Numbered from the stretch's first letter, positions 24,455 through 33,420 are shown. The stretch is 64,000 bases of DNA from Xanthomonas sp. DAR 34887 (GCF_041245805.1 NZ_CP162490.1:3697001-3761000), one strand, 5' to 3'. A program made the numbers and translations. The notes: generated by a model from the sequence alone, not told the origin.

Positions 24455-24985
24455 ATGCCGGACAATCCCTACGCCGCCCCACATGCGCAAACCCCCGCTC
24501 CCGCGCCGTCGATGGCCAAGGCGCCCGACACCATCGTGCGCAAGATCATGGCCGGCTGCATCGTTGCCGGCATTCTTGCGGCGATGGACCTAGTCGCTGC
24601 CGTACGCGGATTCGTCGCCGGCAACGCGACGAGCGGCATCACCAGCAGCATCGAAGCGGCGCTGGTCTTCGCGCTCGCCTACGGCCTCTACCGCAAGAGT
24701 CGGGTGGCCGCCATCCTGATTCTGGCGTACTACGTGCTGGTGCGCATAGCGTTCCTGGTCGCAGGCAGCCTCAACGGCCTGGGCATGGGCGTGCTGGTCG
24801 TCATGGTCTTTCTGAGCGCGGCGCGCGGCACCTTCCAGTACAACGGCTGGCTGCAGCAGGAACGGCGTTTCCCGTCCTCGCAGCGTCCGCGCCTGAGCGA
24901 CGACCCGCTGTTCCGAACGCCAGCGCCCGCGCCAGCCGCCCAGCCCGCAGCGGAGCGCGCCGCGTCGCCTTCGCCCGCGCCCTGA
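24455..24985 (+). CDS. Small multi-pass membrane protein of unknown function
   Basis: 176 residues. A Pro/Ala-rich head (MPDNPYAAPHAQTPAPAPS) precedes about four membrane helices (IVAGILAAMDLVAAVRGFV; SSIEAALVFALAYGLY; AAILILAYYVLVRIAFLVAG; GVLVVMVFLSAARGTF) and a Pro/Ala-rich tail. The NPYAAP opening is common among small Xanthomonadaceae membrane proteins. No catalytic motif. It starts after AAGGA, with somewhat long spacing; single gene. Confidence 0.65.
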   Translation: MPDNPYAAPHAQTPAPAPSMAKAPDTIVRKIMAGCIVAGILAAMDLVAAVRGFVAGNATSGITSSIEAALVFALAYGLYRKSRVAAILILAYYVLVRIAFLVAGSLNGLGMGVLVVMVFLSAARGTFQYNGWLQQERRFPSSQRPRLSDDPLFRTPAPAPAAQPAAERAASPSPAP

Positions 24986-25033
24986 ACGGGTGCCGGCGTC
25001 CCCGGCAACATCGCGGCCAGGCGCCGCTCGACG

Positions 25034-25708
25034 CTACTCCTGCGAGCGCGGCGTGGACGTCGTCGCGGCATCGCTGAAATCGGCGATCTTCCACAGGTAG
25101 AACGCCACGTAGCTGCGATACGGGCTCCAGCGCTCGCCGCGGGCCAGCAACTCCGCCGGCGTCGGCGGTCGCTCCAGCCGGTCCACCCGCTGCACGCCCT
25201 TGCGCACGCCCAGGTCGTCCACCGGCAGCAGGTCGGGACGGCCCAGGCGGAACAGCAGCATCATTTCCACCGTCCAGCGGCCGATGCCGCGGACCGGCAG
25301 CAGCGCCTGCACGATCGCCTCGTCGTCCATGAAGGCGAGCTTGCGCAGCGACGGAATCTCGCCGGCCGCCTCGCGCCGCGCCAGATCGCGCAGCGCCAGC
25401 GCCTTGTTGCCGGACACCCCGCAGGCGCGCAGGCCGGGATCGTCGATCCGCGCCAGCGTGTCGGCATGCAGCCGGGTGCTGCCGATCGCCGCCTCGACGC
25501 GGCCGACGATGGTCGCCGCGGCCTTGCCGCTGAGCTGCTGGAACAGGATCGCGCGCGCCAGCGCATCGACCGGGTCGAACGGCCTGGACCAGCCCGGCTG
25601 CGGCGCGATCGGGCCGATCCGGCGCATCCACGCACCGAGCTTGCGGTCGCGCCGGCTCAAATGGTCGTAGGCGGCCTGGGTATCGAATCCACGCGCGTAT
25701 CGGGGCAT
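25034..25708 (-). CDS. DNA-3-methyladenine glycosylase II (AlkA family)
   Basis: A 224-residue HhH-GPD glycosylase: ILFQQLSGKAAATI, the helix-hairpin-helix LLPVRGIGRWTVEMM (137-150) and the catalytic Asp in PVDDLGVRKG (Asp165). It removes alkylated bases. It lacks the N-terminal domain of E. coli AlkA, like the short bacterial and yeast Mag forms. It starts one base after the DUF423 gene's stop on the same strand, so it is co-transcribed with that gene. Confidence 0.9.
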   Translation of the reverse strand: MPRYARGFDTQAAYDHLSRRDRKLGAWMRRIGPIAPQPGWSRPFDPVDALARAILFQQLSGKAAATIVGRVEAAIGSTRLHADTLARIDDPGLRACGVSGNKALALRDLARREAAGEIPSLRKLAFMDDEAIVQALLPVRGIGRWTVEMMLLFRLGRPDLLPVDDLGVRKGVQRVDRLERPPTPAELLARGERWSPYRSYVAFYLWKIADFSDAATTSTPRSQE

Positions 25709-25709
25709 C

Positions 25710-26081
25710 TCAACGCCTCAGCGCATCCAGCGCGTACAGCGCCCAGCCCAGCATCAGCGTCGTGCCGCCGACCGGGGCCAGCCGCGTCGGCCACTGCGCC
25801 AGCGCATTGCCGGCCAGGCTGCCGCAAAACAGCAGCGTGCCGAGCAGCAGCAGCGCCAGGGCGATGCGCGCGAGCAGGCGTTCGCTGCTGCGGCCCAGCG
25901 CCGCCAGCGCCAGTCCGTGGCCGAAGGCATACAGCGCGGCGGTCTGCAGATGCGATTGCGCCAGCGGCTCGGCGACGCCGTGCGAGGCGTAGGCGGACAG
26001 GCCGATCGCGGCGGCCGCCAGCAGGGCGCCGGCACACACCAGCCAGGAGCGTTTGCGCGAACGCCGATCGAGATTCAGCAT
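25710..26081 (-). CDS. DUF423 membrane protein (YgdD-like)
   Basis: 123 residues, four membrane helices: SWLVCAGALLAAAAIGLSAY, ALYAFGHGLALAALG, ALALLLLGTLLFCGSLAGNA and TTLMLGWALYALDAL. The AYASHG and THLQTA-like words (here SHLQTAALYAFGHG) and FCGSL are the DUF423 signature. Function is not established. Met 26081 is chosen because upstream codons overlap the terminator and are not conserved-looking. Confidence 0.85.
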   Translation of the reverse strand: MLNLDRRSRKRSWLVCAGALLAAAAIGLSAYASHGVAEPLAQSHLQTAALYAFGHGLALAALGRSSERLLARIALALLLLGTLLFCGSLAGNALAQWPTRLAPVGGTTLMLGWALYALDALRR

Positions 26082-26118
26082 GACGATCTCCGTTGCGGCC
26101 GGTGTTCCGGCCCCACAA

Positions 26119-26152
26119 ACGAAACGCGCCGCAAGAAGCGGCGCGTTTCGGG
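26119..26152 (-). terminator. Terminator of the SRPBCC gene
   Basis: GAAACGCGCCGC, an AAGAA loop, then GCGGCGCGTTTC. It lies about 25 bp past the stop of the SRPBCC gene and before the DUF423 start. Confidence 0.8.
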
Positions 26153-26176
26153 TCACTCATCCATCCAGGCGACGGC

Positions 26177-27343
26177 TTACTTGATCGCCCAGTAGATGTC
26201 GTACGTGCCTTCCGGCGTGAACGCCTTGTCCACGCCACCCTTCCAGGCTTCGTACGGACGGTCGGTCACGTCGTAGCCGCTGGTCGCGGCCCAGGCGCGG
26301 ACCGCATTGCGCGCCGCATCCAGGCCCGCCATGTGGCCGGTGTAGCTGGCGAACGCGGAACGGTGCGCTTCGGTACGCAGGTAGGTGACCGGCGCGCCCT
26401 GCGGGATGGTCAGCTTCAGCGGATCGCCGCTGGCGGCGACCGGGGTCGCGTCGACCGGAGCCGCAGGAGCCGCCGCATCGTCCTTCTTGTCTTCCGGCTT
26501 GGCCGCCGCGTCCGGCTTCGGCGCGCCGCCGGCACGCTTGCGCACCGGCTGGGTGACGTCGAAGGCGTACTTGTCGGCACCGAAATCGGTGGTGACGATG
26601 CGCACCGGACCGGCCGCTTCCAGGCCGTTGGCGTCCATCACCCGCTTGATCCACTCCTGGTTGTCCTTGATGGACTTCTTGATGGTGTCGTTGTCGCGGT
26701 CGACGTTGCCGGCGTTGACCACCAGCAGATCCTCGGCCGGGACATCGACGACCTTCAGGTCGGTCAGCGGGGTTTCCTCGGCGCGGTAGTCGACGTTCGG
26801 CACGGTGGCCAGCACGTTGCTCAGCCGCGACAGGCCCAGCTTGATGTCGTCGCCGACATGGCGGCTCACGTACAGGCCGGCATAGCGACCGAACAGGTCC
26901 CAGCCGTACTTGACCGTGTAGTCCTGGGTGATCTTGACGTTGCGACCGCTCTTGCCGGTCGGCTCGAGCTTGAACGACGTGGTCTTGTCGCTGCCCTTGG
27001 TCTCGTCCTCGATGCCGATGACGACCTGCTTGTTCTTCTCGGTCGAGGTGATGGTCCAGCTGCCCTTGCCGATGTAGCCCTCGTTGGAGGCGTAATCGAG
27101 GCGGGCGCCGACGCCGGCTTCAGGACCGGAAAGCTTCAGCTGGATACGCGGGTCGCGCAGCACCAGAGGGTTCCAGTCCTTGAAACGACGCAGGCTGTTC
27201 ACCGTGTCATAGACGATGGTCATGCGCCGATTGGTTTCGACGCTCTCGGACATGTGACGCTCCGAAGGCAGCACCAGGCCGACGATGACGAACAGGCCAG
27301 CCACGATCCCCAGTGCGATCAGGAATTCGATAATACGGGTCAT
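26177..27343 (-). CDS. SRPBCC/polyketide-cyclase-like protein with GyrI-like C-terminus
   Basis: 388 residues. One N-terminal membrane helix (4-24), then an SRPBCC-like domain (about 28-180) with SLRRFKDWNPLVL and GKGSWTITST. The C-terminal half resembles a GyrI/SOUL effector-binding domain and ends EAWKGGVDKAFTPEG and YDIYWAIK. A Lys/Ala/Asp-rich insert lies at about 265-305. Orthologues in Xanthomonas are annotated polyketide cyclase, but no cyclase activity can be inferred. It is probably anchored facing the periplasm. Confidence 0.75.
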   Translation of the reverse strand: MTRIIEFLIALGIVAGLFVIVGLVLPSERHMSESVETNRRMTIVYDTVNSLRRFKDWNPLVLRDPRIQLKLSGPEAGVGARLDYASNEGYIGKGSWTITSTEKNKQVVIGIEDETKGSDKTTSFKLEPTGKSGRNVKITQDYTVKYGWDLFGRYAGLYVSRHVGDDIKLGLSRLSNVLATVPNVDYRAEETPLTDLKVVDVPAEDLLVVNAGNVDRDNDTIKKSIKDNQEWIKRVMDANGLEAAGPVRIVTTDFGADKYAFDVTQPVRKRAGGAPKPDAAAKPEDKKDDAAAPAAPVDATPVAASGDPLKLTIPQGAPVTYLRTEAHRSAFASYTGHMAGLDAARNAVRAWAATSGYDVTDRPYEAWKGGVDKAFTPEGTYDIYWAIK

Positions 27344-27714
27344 TCAGGAGGTCTCCGGGGCCGATCCCACGGCCGGGTTAATGAAGCGAAGCGCCCATCC
27401 TAGCAGGCTTCGCGGCTCGTGGTCAGCAGATGGCGACGCGGAATTCGGCATAGTGGCGAAAACCCCGCGAAGGCGCCGTGCAAAGCGCCAGGGCGGCACC
27501 GTGCGGGCGACCAGACCATTGTCGCGCAGGCAGCAGTGGACAGGCCGGTGCCGGTGCCGGATCGCGGCGGGCGAGCCTGACGAGGCATGGCGTTCGCGCC
27601 TGGGCGCGGGCGATGGCGCCGGTCCAGGCGGCCAGACCAATGCAGGTGGCGGTCTTTAATGTCGGATCGTCGGCCGAGACCATCTCCGAGCCCGGCAGGC
27701 CGGCCGCTGCGTTC

Positions 27715-27741
27715 GTCGCGACTGAAGTCGCTCCCACAATG
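27715..27741 (-). repeat. Single GTGGGAGCGACTTCAG palindrome copy
   Basis: The variant stem (GCGACTGAAGTCGC) with compensatory changes, inside a 468-bp stretch (27344-27811) that otherwise shows no supportable gene. Confidence 0.75.
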
Positions 27742-27811
27742 GGGCTGGCGCGGCGCCGGCACCCGCCAACGGCCGGCGCGCAGCGCCGGGCCGGGTCACA
27801 CATCCTGTCCG

Positions 27812-28453
27812 TCAGACCAGCTGCAGTTCGAACGCCTTCAGCACCGCGCGGGTGCGGTCGCGCACGCCCAGCTTCGACAGGATGTTGGACACGTGGTTCT
27901 TGATCGTGCCCTCGGCCACGCCCAGCGAGTTGGCGATTTCCTTGTTGGAGAAGCCGCTGGCCATCAGCCGCAGGATCTCGGTCTCGCGGTCGGTCAGCGG
28001 GTCGGGCCGGTCCAGGCTGACGAAGTCGTTGCGCATGTGCTCCAGGCCCGACAGCAGGCGCTGGGTCACCGCCGGCTGCACCAGCGAGCCGCCGGCGGCC
28101 ACCGCGCGGATCGCGCCGACCAGTTGCTCCAGCGACACATCCTTGAGCAGGTAGCCCTTGGCCCCGGCCTTGAGCCCGGCCAGTACCAGCTGGTCGTCGT
28201 CGAAGGTGGTCAGGATGATGGTCGGCGGCAGCGCGCCGTTGCGCGACAGCAGTTGCAGCGCCTCCAGCCCGGACATCGCCGGCATGCGCATGTCCATCAG
28301 CACCACGTCCGGCTTCACCTGCGGGATCAGCTCCACCGCCTGGCGGCCGTCGTTGGCCTCGGCGACCACCTCGATCCCGCCGTCCAACGCTAGCAGCGAG
28401 CGGATTCCCTGCCGCACCAGGGTTTGATCGTCGACCAGGCAGACACGGATCAT
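27812..28453 (-). CDS. LuxR/NarL-family response regulator
   Basis: 213 residues. Receiver domain with phospho-acceptor Asp54 (VVLMDMRMPAMSG) and Lys in GYLLKD. LuxR-type HTH at about 153-205: LTDRETEILRLMASGFSNKE, IANSLGVAEGTIKNHVSNIL. It is the partner of the kinase gene upstream, with which it overlaps by one base (TGATG). No obvious target operon is adjacent. Confidence 0.92.
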   Translation of the reverse strand: MIRVCLVDDQTLVRQGIRSLLALDGGIEVVAEANDGRQAVELIPQVKPDVVLMDMRMPAMSGLEALQLLSRNGALPPTIILTTFDDDQLVLAGLKAGAKGYLLKDVSLEQLVGAIRAVAAGGSLVQPAVTQRLLSGLEHMRNDFVSLDRPDPLTDRETEILRLMASGFSNKEIANSLGVAEGTIKNHVSNILSKLGVRDRTRAVLKAFELQLV

Positions 28454-29646
28454 CACAACACTCCTTGTGAAACGGCGGGCGGCAGCAGGGCGGCCGCGCT
28501 CGGGACCGAGGCGCGCAGGCGAAAGCCCGTGCCCTGCGGCGCATCGATTTCCAGGCTGCCACCATACTGGCTCAGCCGCTCGCGCATGCCGCGCAGGCCG
28601 TTGCCGGGCAGCAGGGCCTCGCAACCGCGGCCATCGTCGTGGGCGCGGATCACCACCTGCGGGCCTTCGCGGCGCACCTGGATCCACAGGTTGTCGGCCT
28701 GCGCGTGGCGCACCGTATTGGTGATGATTTCCTGGGTGCAGCGCAGCAAGACATGCGCACGCTCCGGATCCTCGACGGTCAACGGCTCGTCCACCTGCAG
28801 GTGGATGCGCAGCGACGGCACCCGCTCGACCAGCGGCCGCAGCGCCGCCGCCAGGTCGATCGCGCCGCTGTCGCGCAGATGGCTGACCGCCTCGCGCACG
28901 TCGGTCAGCAGCAGCTTGGCCAGGGTATGCGCCTGATGCACATGCTCCTGCGCGCGGCCCTCGGTGATATGGCCGGCCACTTCCAGGTTCAGGCTCAGCG
29001 CGGTCAGGTGGTGGCCGAGCAGGTCGTGCAGCTCGCGCGAGATGCGGGTGCGCTCGTTGACCCGTGCGCTTTCGGCCAGCAACGCGCGGGTGGCGCGCAG
29101 TTCGGCATTGAGCTGGCGCTGCTCCTCGCGGGCCTGGGCCTGCTGCCGCGCGACCAGGCTGGTGACGAAGATGAACATGGAGAAGCCGCCGTACAGCAGC
29201 GACTGCATCAGCGCGTCGAACAGCGGAAAGCCGACCAGCAGGTAGTAGACCGGCAGCACCGCCAACTGGCTCAGCACCAGCCACAGCACGCCGATCCGCA
29301 CCGGCAGCAGCCACGGGATCACTCCCGCCGCCACCATCATCAGGATGCTGCCCAGCCCGCTTCCGGTCAGATAGCTGACCGCCAGCGCGCTGACGGTGAG
29401 CAGCAGCAGGATCAGGCGATCGTACCAATGCGCGTGGCCGCCGCTGCCCAGCCCGCGGGTCAGCCAGTAGTAGCTGCCGCCGAAGGCGATGAAGAAGCCG
29501 GACATCATCGCCGCCTCCCAGCCGCCACGCCGGTTCACCCCCTCCTCCGGGATCCAGTAGGTGTAGACCAGCGGCATGGCGATCATGGCCCAGGTGAACA
29601 GGCCGGCGAAGCGCAGGACGCGGGTATGGCTGAGGTTTCCCAACAT
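28453..29646 (-). CDS. DesK-type sensor histidine kinase (HisKA_3)
   Basis: 397 residues. Six membrane helices (about 10-175) without a large periplasmic loop, a short coiled linker (QQAQAREEQRQLNAELRA), then HisKA_3 RISRELHDLLGHHLTALSLN with the phospho-His. The HATPase follows, with TCTQEI-like CTQEIITNTVRHAQA, DDGRGC and GNGLRGMRERL. This layout matches kinases such as DesK that sense membrane state. It pairs with the LuxR-type regulator. Confidence 0.92.
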   Translation of the reverse strand: MLGNLSHTRVLRFAGLFTWAMIAMPLVYTYWIPEEGVNRRGGWEAAMMSGFFIAFGGSYYWLTRGLGSGGHAHWYDRLILLLLTVSALAVSYLTGSGLGSILMMVAAGVIPWLLPVRIGVLWLVLSQLAVLPVYYLLVGFPLFDALMQSLLYGGFSMFIFVTSLVARQQAQAREEQRQLNAELRATRALLAESARVNERTRISRELHDLLGHHLTALSLNLEVAGHITEGRAQEHVHQAHTLAKLLLTDVREAVSHLRDSGAIDLAAALRPLVERVPSLRIHLQVDEPLTVEDPERAHVLLRCTQEIITNTVRHAQADNLWIQVRREGPQVVIRAHDDGRGCEALLPGNGLRGMRERLSQYGGSLEIDAPQGTGFRLRASVPSAAALLPPAVSQGVL

Positions 29647-29785
29647 GCACGCATCTTAGGATGAACGGCGCGCAATGCACTCCCACGGAAGTCATGCATG
29701 CGCGGCTCGCCGCCCCGGGCCACGCGTGCGATAATCCGGCCGGCGGTCCGCATCTGGCCGCGCGCGCATCAGCAACGGAGTCCCA

Positions 29786-30379
29786 ATGTCGATCGTCATC
29801 CGCGACGTGCGCGAGCACGAGCTCGATTCGGTCCTGGCCCTGAACAACAACGCCGGACTGGCGATCCTGCCGCTGGATTCGGCCAAGCTGCACCGCTTCT
29901 ACGAGACCGCAGAATACTTCCGCGTCGCCGAGCGCGACGGCAACCTGGCCGGCTTCCTGGTCGGGTTCGGCGGCGACAGCGATCACGACAGCAGCAATTT
30001 CGCCTGGTTTCGCGAGCGCTACCCCGCCTTCTTCTATATCGACCGCATCGTGGTGGCCAGCCGCCGCCGCGGCGGTGGCGTCGGCCGCGCGTTCTATGCC
30101 GACGTGCAGAGCTATGCCGAGCTGCGCTACCCGCAGCTGGCGTGTGAGGTTTTCCTGGACCACGGCGCGGACGCGGCGCTGCTGTTCCACGGCAGCTTCG
30201 GTTTCCGCGAAGTGGGCCAGAACACGATGAACGAAGTGGAGGTGCGTGCCAGCATGCTGTTGAAGGATCTGTGCAGTTACGCCTGGGTCCGCGAGACCTA
30301 CGGCGAGCAGTTGCCCGACCTGCCCTGGGTCGGCCATGCCCGTCGCCTGCAACGGGCCCCGCGCCCGACCGGGACCTGA
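29786..30379 (+). CDS. GNAT-family N-acetyltransferase
   Basis: 197 residues. GNAT core: IVIRDVREHELDSVLALNN, FFYIDRIVVASRRRGGGVGR (beta4 and the acetyl-CoA pyrophosphate loop), then ACEVFLD and FHGSFGFREVGQ. Substrate unknown. It starts after CGGAGT, and a GATAAT box lies 50 bp upstream. It ends two bases before the minC GTG, so it is probably transcribed with minCDE. Confidence 0.85.
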   Translation: MSIVIRDVREHELDSVLALNNNAGLAILPLDSAKLHRFYETAEYFRVAERDGNLAGFLVGFGGDSDHDSSNFAWFRERYPAFFYIDRIVVASRRRGGGVGRAFYADVQSYAELRYPQLACEVFLDHGADAALLFHGSFGFREVGQNTMNEVEVRASMLLKDLCSYAWVRETYGEQLPDLPWVGHARRLQRAPRPTGT

Positions 30380-30381
30380 GC

Positions 30382-31137
30382 GTGTCGTCGGTGAATCTGG
30401 ATTTCGAGCAGGCAGGCGAACTGAAGATCGGCCAGGTCGGCATCGCCAACCTGCGCATCCGCACCCTGGACGTGGCGCGCCTGACCCAGGAAATGCGCGA
30501 GCGCGTGCAGCGCGCGCCCAAGCTGTTCGGCCGCGCCGCGGTGATCATCGATTTCGGCGGCCTGGCGCAGACGCCCGACACCGCCACCGCGCGCGCGCTG
30601 CTGGAAGGCCTGCGCGAGGCCGGCGTGCTGCCGGTGGCGCTGGCCTACGGCACCCGCGAGATCGAACAGCTGTCCGAAGCGCTGGGCCTGCCGCTGCTGG
30701 CCAAGTTCCGCGCCCAGTACGAGCGCATCGACGGCGGCGCCCCTGCCGCCGCACCCGCCCCGGTCTCGCCGCCGCCCCCGCCGCCGCCCGCCCCTGCGGC
30801 GCGCCCGCAACCGGGCCGCATGCAGAAGACCGCGGTGCGCTCGGGCCAGCAGCTGTACGCGGAGAACTGCGACCTGACCGTGGTGGCCACGGTCGGCGCC
30901 GGTGCCGAAGTGATCTCCGACGGCAGCATCCATATCTACGGCAGCCTGCGCGGTCGCGCGCTGGCCGGCGCGCAAGGCAACACCGATGCGCGGATCTTCT
31001 GCCGAGACTTCCACGCCGAACTGGTCGCCATCGCCGGCCACTACAAGGTGCTGGACGATATCCCCAAGGAACTGCGTGGCAAGGCCGTCCAGGTCTGGCT
31101 GGAGCAGGACCAGATCAAGATCGCCGCGCAAGATTGA
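30382..31137 (+). CDS. minC: Septum site-determining protein MinC
   Basis: 251 residues. N-terminal FtsZ-binding domain (about 1-110), a Pro/Ala-rich linker including PPPPPPPAPAARP, then the C-terminal beta-helix: EVISDGSIHIYGSLRGRALA, GNTDARIFC. MinC blocks FtsZ assembly away from midcell with MinD. No ATG fits; GTG 30382 gives MSSVNLDFEQAGELKIGQVG. It is first of minCDE. Confidence 0.93.
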   Translation: MSSVNLDFEQAGELKIGQVGIANLRIRTLDVARLTQEMRERVQRAPKLFGRAAVIIDFGGLAQTPDTATARALLEGLREAGVLPVALAYGTREIEQLSEALGLPLLAKFRAQYERIDGGAPAAAPAPVSPPPPPPPAPAARPQPGRMQKTAVRSGQQLYAENCDLTVVATVGAGAEVISDGSIHIYGSLRGRALAGAQGNTDARIFCRDFHAELVAIAGHYKVLDDIPKELRGKAVQVWLEQDQIKIAAQD

Positions 31138-31174
31138 CGCGGCCCTACAACCGAACGTATCAGGAGATAGTCCT

Positions 31175-31984
31175 TTGGCTGAAATTATCGTAGTCACCTC
31201 CGGCAAGGGCGGCGTCGGCAAGACCACCACCAGCGCGAGCCTGGCCTGCGGGCTGGCGCGACGCGGCAAGAAGGTCGCCGTGATCGACTTCGACGTGGGC
31301 CTGCGCAACCTCGACCTGATCATGGGCTGCGAGCGCCGGGTGGTGTACGACTTCGTCAACGTGGTGCACGGCGAGGCCACGCTCAAGCAATCGCTGATCA
31401 AGGACAAGCGCTTCGACAACCTGTACGTGCTGGCCGCCTCGCAGACCCGCGACAAGGACGCGCTGACCCAGGAAGGCGTGGAGAAGGTGCTCAAGGACCT
31501 GGTCGCCGACGGCTTCGAGTACATCGTCTGCGATTCGCCGGCCGGCATCGAGAAGGGCGCGTTCCTGGCGATGTATTTCGCCGACCGCGCGGTGGTCGTG
31601 GTCAATCCGGAAGTCTCCTCGGTACGCGACTCCGACCGCATCATCGGCCTGCTCGACTCCAAGACCCGCAAGGCCGAGGAAGGCAAGGCCGTGCCGGCGT
31701 TCCTGCTGCTGACCCGCTACAGCCCAGGCCGGGTGGAAGGCGGCGAGATGCTCAGCATCACCGACGTGGAGGAAGTGCTGGGGCTCAAGGCGATCGGCGT
31801 GATCCCCGAATCCGGCGATGTGCTCAACGCCTCCAACAAGGGCGAGCCGGTGATCCTGGACGGCGAGTCCCCGGCCGGCCAGGCGTACGACGACGCGGTG
31901 GCCCGGATCATGGGCGAAGAGCGCCCGATGCGCTTCATCTCCGTGGAGAAGAAGGGCTTCTTCACCAAGTTGTTCGGAGGGTGA
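31175..31984 (+). CDS. minD: Septum site-determining ATPase MinD
   Basis: 269 residues. Deviant Walker A SGKGGVGKTT at the N-terminus, FDVGLRNLDLIMGCERR, CDSPAGIEKGA, and an amphipathic membrane-targeting tail ending EKKGFFTKLFGG. MinD dimers on the membrane recruit MinC and are released by MinE. The start is TTG 31175 (MAEIIVVTSGKGG), with AGGAGAT upstream at good spacing; no ATG is in frame before the P-loop. Confidence 0.96.
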   Translation: MAEIIVVTSGKGGVGKTTTSASLACGLARRGKKVAVIDFDVGLRNLDLIMGCERRVVYDFVNVVHGEATLKQSLIKDKRFDNLYVLAASQTRDKDALTQEGVEKVLKDLVADGFEYIVCDSPAGIEKGAFLAMYFADRAVVVVNPEVSSVRDSDRIIGLLDSKTRKAEEGKAVPAFLLLTRYSPGRVEGGEMLSITDVEEVLGLKAIGVIPESGDVLNASNKGEPVILDGESPAGQAYDDAVARIMGEERPMRFISVEKKGFFTKLFGG

Positions 31985-31986
31985 GC

Positions 31987-32244
31987 ATGGGACTATTCGA
32001 CTTTCTCAAGGCCAAGAAGAACACCGCCGAGACGGCCAAGAACCGCCTGCAGATCATCATCGCGCAGGAGCGCAACCACCGCGGCGGCCCGGATTACCTG
32101 CCGCTGCTGCAGCGCGAACTGCTGGAAGTGATCAAGAAGTACGTCAACATCGACGCCGACGCGGTCAAGGTGGACCTGGTCAAGGACGGCGAACACGACG
32201 TGCTCGATATCTCGGTGGCGTTGCCGGAAGGGCCGACGCCCTAA
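31987..32244 (+). CDS. minE: Cell division topological specificity factor MinE
   Basis: 85 residues: MGLFDFLKAKKNTAETAKNR, LQIIIAQERNHRGGPDYLPL, then VIKKYVNIDADAVKV. This is the MinE pattern: amphipathic N-terminus, MinD-binding helix and topological domain. It stimulates MinD ATPase to drive Min oscillation. GGAGG just upstream overlaps the minD stop, and translation is likely coupled. Confidence 0.96.
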   Translation: MGLFDFLKAKKNTAETAKNRLQIIIAQERNHRGGPDYLPLLQRELLEVIKKYVNIDADAVKVDLVKDGEHDVLDISVALPEGPTP

Positions 32245-32503
32245 GTAGTGGAGCGCGCCATGGTCGCCGACGGCGGCCGCGGCGCGCAGCATGTGCCGCA
32301 TCGTCGGCGGTGTGTTTGGCATAACATCCTGGCGAGGCTGCACTGCGGTGTCTGCAATTCGCCATGGTTGCGTGCACAACGCCAGCTGCGCCCACCGAAC
32401 GCATGATCTTTGGCGGCGCGGTGGTCGAATTATCCGCTTGCCCAACCGTGCGCCACCGCGTTGCCGATTGCGTCACGCGCCGCTTCTCCTTGCCGAGCTC
32501 CCG

Positions 32504-33001
32504 ATGCAGACCGACGACTCCCGCTCCGCGCCCGCTGCCGAGGTCCTGACCGTCGGTGCCATCGGCCTGGACGCGCCGCGCGCGTTGCTGGCCCGGCATG
32601 GACTGATGCTGCATCGGGTCGCCGACGGCGCCAAGATTCCCGGCAGCTACTGGGGCGAACCGGAAGCCGGCGTGATCGCCAGCGACGTGTACGTGCGCGA
32701 CGACACGCCGGTGCACTCGCTGCTGCACGAAGCCTGCCACCTGATCGTGCTGCCGCCGGAACGGCGCGCGCTGGTGCATACCGACGCCACCGACTCGGTC
32801 GAGGAAGAGGATGCCACCTGCTACCTGCAGATCGTGCTGGCCGACGCGCTGCCCGGCGTCGGCAGCGCGCGACTGATGGCCGACATGGATGCCTGGGGCT
32901 ACACCTACCGGCTGGGCTCCACCCGCGCATGGTTCGAACAGGATGCCGAGGACGCGCGCGCCTGGCTGCTGCAGCGCGGCCTGTTGCCGCAGCCGGACTG
33001 A
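32504..33001 (+). CDS. HExxH-containing protein of unknown function
   Basis: 165 residues. LLHEACHLIVLP (HEACH at 75-79) is a HExxH zinc motif, and SVEEEDATCYLQIVLAD (99-115) places acidic residues where ImmA/IrrE-like metallopeptidases have their third ligand (as in EExANxFA). This suggests a small soluble metalloprotease fold. No signal peptide. It follows minE by 260 bp with no gene between. Start at 32504 is tentative; the frame is open upstream to 32291. Confidence 0.6.
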   Translation: MQTDDSRSAPAAEVLTVGAIGLDAPRALLARHGLMLHRVADGAKIPGSYWGEPEAGVIASDVYVRDDTPVHSLLHEACHLIVLPPERRALVHTDATDSVEEEDATCYLQIVLADALPGVGSARLMADMDAWGYTYRLGSTRAWFEQDAEDARAWLLQRGLLPQPD

Positions 33002-33060
33002 GACCCGCGTAAGCAAGCGCATCGGTCTTCGAGCTCTTGCAGCAACGCCCGCAAGCCACA

Positions 33061-33420
33061 TTGCAGGAGCGGCTTCAGCCGCGGCCAGCGAAAAGCGCGG
33101 ATGACAACCAGCGGCGCATGCAGTCGGGGCTGAAGCCCCTCCCACAGTGCACCCAGCAACCTGCCCTAAGCGACTGTAGGAGCGGCTTCAGCCGCGACGA
33201 ACGAAGTGCAGATGCCAACCGGTCCGTACATGCAATCGGGGCTGAAACCCCTCCCACTGTGCACCTAGCAAACTTGCCCTAAGCAACTGTAGGAGCGGCT
33301 TCAGCCGCGACGAACGAAGCATGTATGCCGACCGGCGATGCATACAGTCGGGACTGAAATCCCTCCCACAATGCACACAGCCAATTTGCCGCTAGCCCAT
33401 TGTGGGAGCGACTTCAGGGC
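33061..33420. repeat. Tandem array of ~113-bp palindromic repeat units
   Basis: Forward arms (variants of GTAGGAGCGGCTTCAG) begin near 33064, 33177, 33291 and 33401, with inverted arms (GGGGCTGAAGCCCC variants) near 33124, 33238 and 33348. Spacing is 110-114 bp and unit spacers are similar (GACGAACGAAG, ATGCAGTCGGG, CACAGTGCAC words). The fourth unit is cut after GGGAGCGACTTCAG, where foreign sequence begins. Confidence 0.88.

Noticed and set aside
27344..27811. Possible small genes between the SRPBCC and response-regulator genes
   Set aside because: Open frames on both strands are Arg/Pro/Ala-rich with no ribosome sites or family features; only a palindromic repeat is supportable.
33061..33420. 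Regularly spaced repeats that could suggest a CRISPR array
   Set aside because: Period is ~113 bp, repeats occur as forward and inverted arms, spacers are similar to each other, and there are no cas genes.
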